This document shows, piece by piece, positions 8,138-12,396 of a DNA stretch of 12,396 nucleotides. A program made the translations under genes and the position numbers. The notes below the pieces were generated by a model. That model worked only from the letters and a program-made list of their open reading frames with translations, had not been told where the DNA came from and did not search any database. Within the stretch, counting starts at the first letter, position 1. Each line of letters begins with the position of its first letter. The stretch comes from Acidimicrobiia bacterium (GTDB lineage Bacteria > Actinomycetota > Acidimicrobiia > Spongiisociales > ZC4RG35). Where the stretch lies: the NCBI GenBank assembly GCA_003230435.1, contig QIDW01000135.1, forward strand, positions 1 through 12,396, in the 5' to 3' direction.

Positions 8138-8148
8138 TCACACAAGCC

Positions 8149-8463
8149 ATGGCACAGCCACCACAGCTGACCGACGAGCAGCGAATGAAGGCTCTCGAGA
8201 AGGCCGCCGAAGCACGACGGGTTCGAGCAGAGGCCAAAGAGCTTCTCAAGACCGGTTCCAAGACACTCTCCGAGCTATTCGACGAGGCCGATAGCGAGGA
8301 GCTTTTGGCAGGCTTGAAAGTCGCGTCTCTCATCGCGGCTATGCCCGGCACGGGGAAGATCAAAGCGAAGCGCCTCATGGAATCGATCGGGATCGCGGAG
8401 AATCGACGAATCCGAGGGCTCGGAGACAGGCAAAAGAAGGCATTGCTCGCCGAGTTCTCTTGA
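8149..8463 (+). CDS. mihF: Integration host factor, actinobacterial mIHF type
   Basis: Small basic nucleoid-associated protein that binds and bends DNA. The family is specific to actinobacteria, essential in mycobacteria and unrelated in fold to E. coli IHF. The product has 104 residues, matching the roughly 105-residue mycobacterial form. The N-terminal helix is long and charged (LTDEQRMKALEKAAEARRVR at 7-26). A four-helix core follows, with the helix-two-turn-helix DNA-binding segment: AAMPGTGKIKAKRLMESIGI at 63-82, then AENRRIRGLGDRQKKALL at 83-100. The PGxGK turn and the RRIRGLG block are the most diagnostic parts. The ATG at 8149 is chosen because homology begins with MAQPPQLT and GAGGAG lies just upstream. 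The gene may have its own promoter in the preceding gap. Its stop overlaps gmk in TTGA, tying synthesis of the two products together. Confidence 0.94.
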   Translation: MAQPPQLTDEQRMKALEKAAEARRVRAEAKELLKTGSKTLSELFDEADSEELLAGLKVASLIAAMPGTGKIKAKRLMESIGIAENRRIRGLGDRQKKALLAEFS

Positions 8464-9014
8464 CCGGGCGGATCATTGTCATGTCCGGGCCTTCAGGCTC
8501 CGGAAAGACCAGCATCATCAGAAAGCTGCTCGAGCGCCTCGACATCTTGTTTTCTGTTTCTGCGACAACCCGTCCGCCTCGGCCCGGCGAGACCCAGGGC
8601 GTCGATTACTACTTTGTCACTACAGAAGAGTTTGAGGAGATGATCACTAGAGACGCCCTCCTGGAGTGGGCGATCTACAGCGGGAACCACTACGGGACGC
8701 CGTCGGACCCCATCGAAACGGAGACCGCGGCCGGAAGAGATGTGCTTCTGGATATCGAGATCAAAGGCGCACGACAGGTTCGGGCACTGCGGCCTGATGC
8801 CCTCATGATTTTCGTGACACCCCCTTCAAATGAGGTACTCGAACAGAGGTTGCGATCAAGAGGGGACACCTCGAGCCAGGATATCGCCAGTCGTTTGATG
8901 ATCGCAGAGTCACAGCTCAAAGAGGCGCCAAGCCTGTTTGATCACATTGTGGTAAACGAGGTTCTGGAGCATGCGGTCGACGAAGTCGCGAATCTGATTA
9001 TCGACTCCCGATGA
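8460..9014 (+). CDS. gmk: Guanylate kinase
   Basis: Phosphorylates GMP and dGMP to the diphosphates with ATP, a cytosolic step in GTP/dGTP supply. The product has 184 residues, within the usual 180-210. The P-loop is SGPSGSGKTS at 9-18, with K16 for ATP phosphate. The GMP-binding region follows: TTRPPRPGE at about 36-44, DYYFVTTEEFEEMI at 49-62, EWAIYSGNHYGTP at 69-81, and LLDIEIKGARQV at 95-106. The lid, with SRGDTSSQDIASRL, is at about 133-146. The start is TTG at 8460, overlapping the mihF stop as TTGA. The next in-frame ATG (8481) would begin at the P-loop strand and is too late. No good Shine-Dalgarno is spaced for the TTG (AAGAAGG lies 19 bases away), so initiation probably relies on coupling to mihF translation. 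A 35-base gap separates it from rpoZ. Confidence 0.96.
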   Translation: MTGRIIVMSGPSGSGKTSIIRKLLERLDILFSVSATTRPPRPGETQGVDYYFVTTEEFEEMITRDALLEWAIYSGNHYGTPSDPIETETAAGRDVLLDIEIKGARQVRALRPDALMIFVTPPSNEVLEQRLRSRGDTSSQDIASRLMIAESQLKEAPSLFDHIVVNEVLEHAVDEVANLIIDSR

Positions 9015-9022
9015 GGTAGCCT
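8994..9022 (+). promoter_or_regulatory. rpoZ: Possible internal promoter for rpoZ
   Basis: CTGATT (8994-8999) and TAGCCT (9017-9022, a TANNNT -10) are separated by 17 bases and straddle the gmk stop codon. The -35 matches consensus at three of six positions. The arrangement, TGATT then 17 bases then TAG, resembles the candidate before mihF. Expected transcription start is near 9029, about 20 bases before the rpoZ ATG. By-eye evidence only. Confidence 0.2.
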
Positions 9023-9039
9023 TAGGCCAACATCACCTC

Positions 9040-9045
9040 AAAGGA
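9040..9045 (+). promoter_or_regulatory. rpoZ: Ribosome binding site of rpoZ
   Basis: AAAGGA sits four bases before the ATG at 9050 and fixes the rpoZ start in the 35-base gmk-rpoZ gap, the only place in this part of the cluster where a gene is not coupled to its predecessor by overlap or abutment. Confidence 0.5.
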
Positions 9046-9049
9046 CCTA

Positions 9050-9271
9050 ATGAAAATCGAAGACGTCATCGACCAGATCGGCAACAGATTCGCCACAGTT
9101 GTGGTGTCGGCTCGTCGTGCCCGCCAGATCAACAGCTACTTTCATCAACTCGGTGTCGGCTACGGAGAATTCGTGCCCCCGCAGGTGCAGACGCTCTCCC
9201 GGAAGCCGTTGACGATTGCCATGGAAGAGATCGCCGAGGGCAAGGTCGCCGTCGAGGCCGTCGAGGAATAA
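9050..9271 (+). CDS. rpoZ: RNA polymerase omega subunit
   Basis: Small accessory subunit that helps assemble the beta' subunit into RNA polymerase. The product has 73 residues, at the short end of the family (E. coli 91, mycobacterial about 110). The conserved core is present: EDVIDQIGNRFATVVVSARR at 4-23, with the NRF..V..A..RARQI pattern, followed by INSYFHQLG at 27-35. A segment with PPQV at 43-46 and a helix IAMEEIAEGKVAVE at 56-69, whose EEI..GKV pattern is standard for the C-terminal part, completes it. There is no N-terminal extension of the kind seen in mycobacteria and streptomycetes. Placement between gmk and coaBC matches the widespread bacterial order. The TAA stop is immediately followed by the coaBC ATG with no spacer. 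Confidence 0.93.
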   Translation: MKIEDVIDQIGNRFATVVVSARRARQINSYFHQLGVGYGEFVPPQVQTLSRKPLTIAMEEIAEGKVAVEAVEE

Positions 9272-10450
9272 ATGCTCCAAGGTCGGCGAGTTCTGCTCGC
9301 CGTCACCGGGGGTGTCGCAGCCTACAAGTCCGCTTTTCTCGCCCGTCGCCTCGTGGAGGCAGGTGCCGAGGTAAAGGTGGTTCTCACCGAGTCAGCGCGT
9401 GAATTCATAGGTGCCGCGACTTTCGGGGCCATCACCGGTGGCCAACCCATTACGTCGCTGTTTGGCGAGACCATTGTGTCTCCACACACCGACCTCGCCC
9501 GATGGTGCGACGTGGTGATCGTTGCCCCCGCCACAGCATCGACCATCGGGAAAGTGGCCAATGGCATTTCATCGGATCTGGTGTCAGCGTTGATTCTTGC
9601 CACCCGGTCGCCTGTGTTGATCGCGCCCGCAATGCACACGGAGATGTGGGAGCACCCGGCGACGCAGAGAAACATCAAAACCCTCCAGAGCGACGGCTAC
9701 TTGCTCATTGGACCCGAATCGGGTGCCTTGGCTGGGGGTGATGTCGGCATGGGCCGCGTGTCGGAACCAGACGAGATCGTCGAGGCAGTCGAGGCGATAC
9801 TCAGCCCGAGCGATTCGGCTTTGCGTGTCCTGGTCACAGCCGGCGGCACCAGGGAGCCACTCGATCCAGTCAGGTATCTAGGCAATCGCTCGTCAGGGAA
9901 AATGGGTCATGCAATCGCGGATGAAGCCGCTCGCCGTGGATTCAGAGTCACCCTTGTCACCGCAGCCAACATGAATGCCCTGCCGGCGGTCAAGGTCGTC
10001 AGCGTGGAGACGGCCGACGAGATGTTAGAAGCTGTTTCCGGTGAGGGCATCGATGTTGCGATCATGGCTGCAGCGGTGGCCGATTTCCGCCCTTCGAAGT
10101 CGAGTGAGGACAAGATATCAAGAGCGGATGGCCTTGATTCGATCGAGTTGAGCCCAACGCCTGATGTTCTGGCCTCCGTCGTGGCCCGCGACGCTAAGCC
10201 GTTTGTTGTCGGTTTCGCCGCCGAGACAGGAGGCGTGGAGCGAGCGATCGAGAAGGCCCTCGAGAAGAAGGTAGACCTTCTCGTGTACAACGACGTCACA
10301 GAGCCAGGATCGGGATTCGAAACCGATACCAACCGTGTGGTTCTGATCGACCGCGAAAGCCAGACGGACTCTTGGCCCCTCATGAGCAAACAAGAAGTTG
10401 CCTCGCTGCTGCTGGATCGCATTGTCTCCGACCTGGCTGCGCGGGGTTAA
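9272..10450 (+). CDS. coaBC: Bifunctional phosphopantothenoylcysteine decarboxylase / phosphopantothenate-cysteine ligase
   Basis: Catalyses two successive coenzyme A steps: CTP-dependent joining of cysteine to 4'-phosphopantothenate (CoaB), then FMN-dependent decarboxylation to 4'-phosphopantetheine (CoaC). The product has 392 residues, typical (E. coli 406). The CoaC half (about 1-175) has the flavin fold start LAVTGGVAAYKS at 9-20, catalytic H72 in SPHTDLARW, PATASTIGK at 86-94 and PAMHTEMW at 119-126. The last is the substrate motif PxMNxxMW with His replacing Asn, a form I associate with actinobacterial enzymes. The flap at about 148-163 reads AGGDVGMGRV where E. coli has ACGDIGPGRM, so the flap Cys (E. 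coli C158) is Gly155. The CoaB half (about 184-392) has TAGGTREPLDPVRYLGNRSS at 189-208 (N205), MAAAVADFRP at 265-274, K281, GFAAET at 314-319 and YNDV at 339-342. The ATG at 9272 abuts the rpoZ stop and has GAGGA at 9263-9267. A 13-base gap precedes metK. Confidence 0.96.
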   Translation: MLQGRRVLLAVTGGVAAYKSAFLARRLVEAGAEVKVVLTESAREFIGAATFGAITGGQPITSLFGETIVSPHTDLARWCDVVIVAPATASTIGKVANGISSDLVSALILATRSPVLIAPAMHTEMWEHPATQRNIKTLQSDGYLLIGPESGALAGGDVGMGRVSEPDEIVEAVEAILSPSDSALRVLVTAGGTREPLDPVRYLGNRSSGKMGHAIADEAARRGFRVTLVTAANMNALPAVKVVSVETADEMLEAVSGEGIDVAIMAAAVADFRPSKSSEDKISRADGLDSIELSPTPDVLASVVARDAKPFVVGFAAETGGVERAIEKALEKKVDLLVYNDVTEPGSGFETDTNRVVLIDRESQTDSWPLMSKQEVASLLLDRIVSDLAARG

Positions 10451-10463
10451 CCTCCGGTCTTTC

Positions 10464-11603
10464 ATGAGGTCGTCCTACTTCACATCAGAGTCCGTCACCG
10501 AGGGACACCCGGACAAGGTCGCCGACGCCATTTCCGATTCCATCCTCGACGCAGCCCTTAGAACCGATTCCCGGGCTCGGGTCGCCTGTGAGACCTTCGT
10601 AACCACACGGCTCGCAGTCATAGGTGGTGAGATCTCGGCCGGCACCGAATTGGACGTTGAAGGAATCGTGCGTTCGACCGTCGAGAAGATTGGTTACAAC
10701 GGGTTTGACCCCGACTTCGCGTCTTCAACTATTGAGATCTTGAATCGAATCGATGCCCAGAGTGCAGACATCGCTGCCGGCATCGATCGCGATATGGGTG
10801 CCGGCGATCAAGGGTTGATGTTCGGTTTCGCGGTCAACGAAACGGAGGCCCTCATGCCACTGCCGATCCAGTTGGCTCATCGGCTGGCGGAACGGCTTGC
10901 AGAGGTCCGAAAAGATGGGACGCTTGGATACCTGCGGCCAGATGGGAAAACCCAGGTAATGGTCCGCTACGAGGGTCAACGCCCCGTCTCAGTCGAGAAG
11001 GTGCTCATCTCGACTCATCATTCAGATGACATGGACAACGGGGACATGAAAGCCGATATCTACGAAGCCGTGGTTTCGCATGTGGTCCCCGAGGCGCTGG
11101 CATCGGAAGGCCTCGAGTTCATCTTCAACCCCAGCGGCAGGTTCGTTATCGGAGGCCCCGTGGCCGACACTGGGCTTACCGGGCGTAAGATCATCGTTGA
11201 TACCTACGGCGGATACGCGCGTCACGGTGGTGGTGCCTTCTCGGGTAAGGACGCCACAAAAGTGGACCGATCGGCTGCCTATGCCGCTAGGTGGGCTGCC
11301 AAGAATGCTGTGGCGGCGGGTGTGGCCGACCGTCTGGAGATTCAACTCGCCTACGCAATCGGCCAGCCTCAGCCCTTCTCAGTCCATGTCGAGACCTTTG
11401 GCACCGAGAAGATCGATCCAGAGAAGATCGAGAGCATCGTGACGGAGATCTACGACTTTCGGCCTGCTTCCATCATCTCGTCCTTGGGCCTCACCCAACC
11501 GGTCTTCAACGCGACGTCGGCATACGGGCACTTTGGCCGACCCGACTTCTCATGGGAGAAACTCGACAGAGTCGATGACATCAGGATGGCGGCAGGCCTC
11601 TGA
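10464..11603 (+). CDS. metK: S-adenosylmethionine synthetase
   Basis: Makes S-adenosylmethionine from methionine and ATP, hydrolysing the triphosphate; active as a dimer-based tetramer in the cytosol. The product has 379 residues (E. coli 384). N-terminal motif TSESVTEGHPDKVADAISDS at 7-26 contains H15 (ATP) and D17 (Mg). The signature hexapeptide GAGDQG is at 112-117, and the second signature GGGAFSGKD at 255-263, followed by KVDRSAAYAAR at 266-276, supplies phosphate and K+ contacts. The C-terminal PVFNATSAYGHFGR at 346-359 is standard. The same frame is open 22 codons further upstream, over coaBC, but homology starts at the ATG at 10464, so the upstream part is rejected. No clear Shine-Dalgarno precedes this ATG, and the 13-base gap leaves no room for a SAM riboswitch. 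The stop overlaps the apparent CTG start of priA. Confidence 0.97.
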   Translation: MRSSYFTSESVTEGHPDKVADAISDSILDAALRTDSRARVACETFVTTRLAVIGGEISAGTELDVEGIVRSTVEKIGYNGFDPDFASSTIEILNRIDAQSADIAAGIDRDMGAGDQGLMFGFAVNETEALMPLPIQLAHRLAERLAEVRKDGTLGYLRPDGKTQVMVRYEGQRPVSVEKVLISTHHSDDMDNGDMKADIYEAVVSHVVPEALASEGLEFIFNPSGRFVIGGPVADTGLTGRKIIVDTYGGYARHGGGAFSGKDATKVDRSAAYAARWAAKNAVAAGVADRLEIQLAYAIGQPQPFSVHVETFGTEKIDPEKIESIVTEIYDFRPASIISSLGLTQPVFNATSAYGHFGRPDFSWEKLDRVDDIRMAAGL

Positions 11604-12396
11604 ACCAGCGCGCCGCCAGAGTCGTACCCAACATCCCAACCTTTGCCGTCGACGACGGCTTCTGGTATTTCATACCAGACCATCTCGCTGGAGACATTCA
11701 GGTCGGATCAATCGTTCGTGTTCCACTCGGCGGGAGGCGTGTGCGTGGCTGGGTAGTCGAGACGTCGCCCAACCGTGAAGGCAAGCTCAAGGAGGTCGCA
11801 GGTGTCTCGGGGGCTGCTGCAGTCTTTGATCACAGCCTGCTGAAAACTCTCTCGTGGGCTGCTCACCATTATGTGGCCCCAGTCTCGGTTCTGCTCAACA
11901 AAGCCACACCTCCGAACCTTCCGAAACCGATACCCGTCGCCAACACGAGTGACCTAGGTCTTCAACCCCGGGATCACCCGATTTTCGAGATGGCAGTTGC
12001 CACTGCGGCCGGGGAGAGGAGACCCTCTCGTGCAGTTCTTGGACGTTGGCAGTCCCTCGACTGGTTGGATTCACTTTCTCCGATCGTGGAGGTGCGACGC
12101 TCAGCGATGGTCATAGCTGCATCGGCTGCCGAGGTGGACCGCATTTGTCAGCGGGCCCGTCCCATTTATGGAGAGGCTTTGGTGGAGGTTGCATCGATGA
12201 AGGACGCAGAGGTCACAAGGGGGTGGGAGCTGGCCCAATCTCCGGGAAGGATCGTGGTTGGCACGCCACGTATTGCGACGTGGATGGTTCGCGGGCTCTC
12301 GTTGTTGGTGATCCTCGAAGAGGGGAGAAGGGCAATGAAGGATCGACAGACCCCAACTGTCCACGTCCGAGAGGTGGTTAGGAAGCGCTCGCTCAT
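11600..12396 (+). CDS. priA: PriA-like primosomal protein N', helicase motifs degenerate, 3'-truncated by window edge
   Basis: PriA recognises stalled replication forks and directs replisome reloading. The frame is open from 11579 to the window end; 265 residues are visible from the assigned start. Residues 5-55 form the 3'-DNA-end-binding domain (RAARVVPN at 4-11, VGSIVRVPLGGRRVRGWVVE at 35-54). A winged-helix part follows (SWAAHHYVAPVSVLL at 85-99, ending with TPPNLP). The helicase core is degenerate: there is no Walker A GxGKT between about 125 and 175, and motif II reads ILEEGRRAMKDRQ at 238-250 where E. coli has IDEEHDSSYKQQ; VHVREV at 254-259 still aligns with the H-A-R-D block. Loss of helicase motifs is known for actinobacterial PriA. 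No ATG, GTG or TTG lies between the upstream in-frame stop (11576-11578) and the domain. CTG at 11600, overlapping the metK stop as CTGA, is therefore the best start. The first canonical start, GTG at 11741, would delete most of the DNA-end-binding domain. Confidence 0.85.
   Translation, partial: MNQRAARVVPNIPTFAVDDGFWYFIPDHLAGDIQVGSIVRVPLGGRRVRGWVVETSPNREGKLKEVAGVSGAAAVFDHSLLKTLSWAAHHYVAPVSVLLNKATPPNLPKPIPVANTSDLGLQPRDHPIFEMAVATAAGERRPSRAVLGRWQSLDWLDSLSPIVEVRRSAMVIAASAAEVDRICQRARPIYGEALVEVASMKDAEVTRGWELAQSPGRIVVGTPRIATWMVRGLSLLVILEEGRRAMKDRQTPTVHVREVVRKRSL

Noticed and set aside
8080..8148. N-terminal extension of mihF from an in-frame TTG
   Set aside because: The 23 extra residues are hydrophobic and unrelated to mIHF; a Shine-Dalgarno sits between this TTG and the ATG at 8149, and the protein from that ATG has the family length.
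10398..10463. N-terminal extension of metK into coaBC
   Set aside because: Homology begins at the ATG at 10464 (MRSSYFTSESVTEGH). The extra residues are simply the coaBC 3' end read in another frame.
10451..10463. Possible SAM riboswitch before metK
   Set aside because: Only 13 bases separate coaBC from metK and no riboswitch stem set can fit there.
12046..12381. Separate small + strand open frame over the 3' part of the window
   Set aside because: It overlaps priA in another frame, is rich in Gly and Arg as G+C-rich shadow frames are, and has no motif; the priA frame is continuous through this region.
1..12396. Search for mobile elements, CRISPR arrays, tRNA or rRNA genes, or a defence or toxin system
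   Set aside because: No transposase, direct-repeat array, tRNA-like fold or accessory protein was seen; coding sequence of recognisable housekeeping genes fills nearly every base.

Overview
The window carries a tightly packed run of housekeeping genes, all on the + strand, with almost no spacer DNA. The content and order suggest a member of the Actinobacteriota. The clearest marker is an mIHF-type nucleoid protein directly upstream of gmk and rpoZ. A PriA lacking helicase motifs at the end of the cluster, and the order mihF-gmk-rpoZ-coaBC-metK-priA, also fit. Base composition is moderately G+C-rich by eye, below that of Streptomyces. A class 1 dihydroorotate dehydrogenase and a short (233-residue) E. 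coli-type PyrF, instead of the class 2 PyrD and long PyrF I know from mycobacteria, hint at a deep or atypical actinobacterial lineage (inference; Acidimicrobiia-like is possible but not proven).

Positions 1-8065 hold a pyrimidine operon: pyrB (5' end cut by the window), pyrC, carA, carB, pyrD, pyrF. Together these encode carbamoyl-phosphate synthesis (CarA and CarB), aspartate transcarbamoylation (PyrB), ring closure (PyrC), oxidation to orotate (PyrD) and decarboxylation of OMP to UMP (PyrF). Only orotate phosphoribosyltransferase (pyrE) is missing from the set, and no pyrK partner for PyrD lies in the window.

After an 83-base gap, the largest gap present, positions 8149-12396 hold mihF, gmk, rpoZ, coaBC, metK and a 3'-truncated priA. 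These cover chromosome architecture, GMP/dGMP phosphorylation, the RNA polymerase omega subunit, two steps of coenzyme A synthesis, S-adenosylmethionine synthesis and replication restart. Weak promoter-like elements lie before mihF and before rpoZ, and an inverted repeat sits at the likely mihF transcription start.

Nearly every junction is an overlap that implies translational coupling. The stop/start overlaps use ATGA twice, GTGA, TTGA and, for priA, apparently CTGA. There are no mobile elements, tRNA or rRNA genes, CRISPR arrays or convincing terminators. I found no candidate for a new multi-gene system. The points most worth checking are the apparent CTG start and degenerate helicase motifs of priA, the missing flap cysteine of CoaBC, and the class 1 PyrD without an adjacent pyrK.
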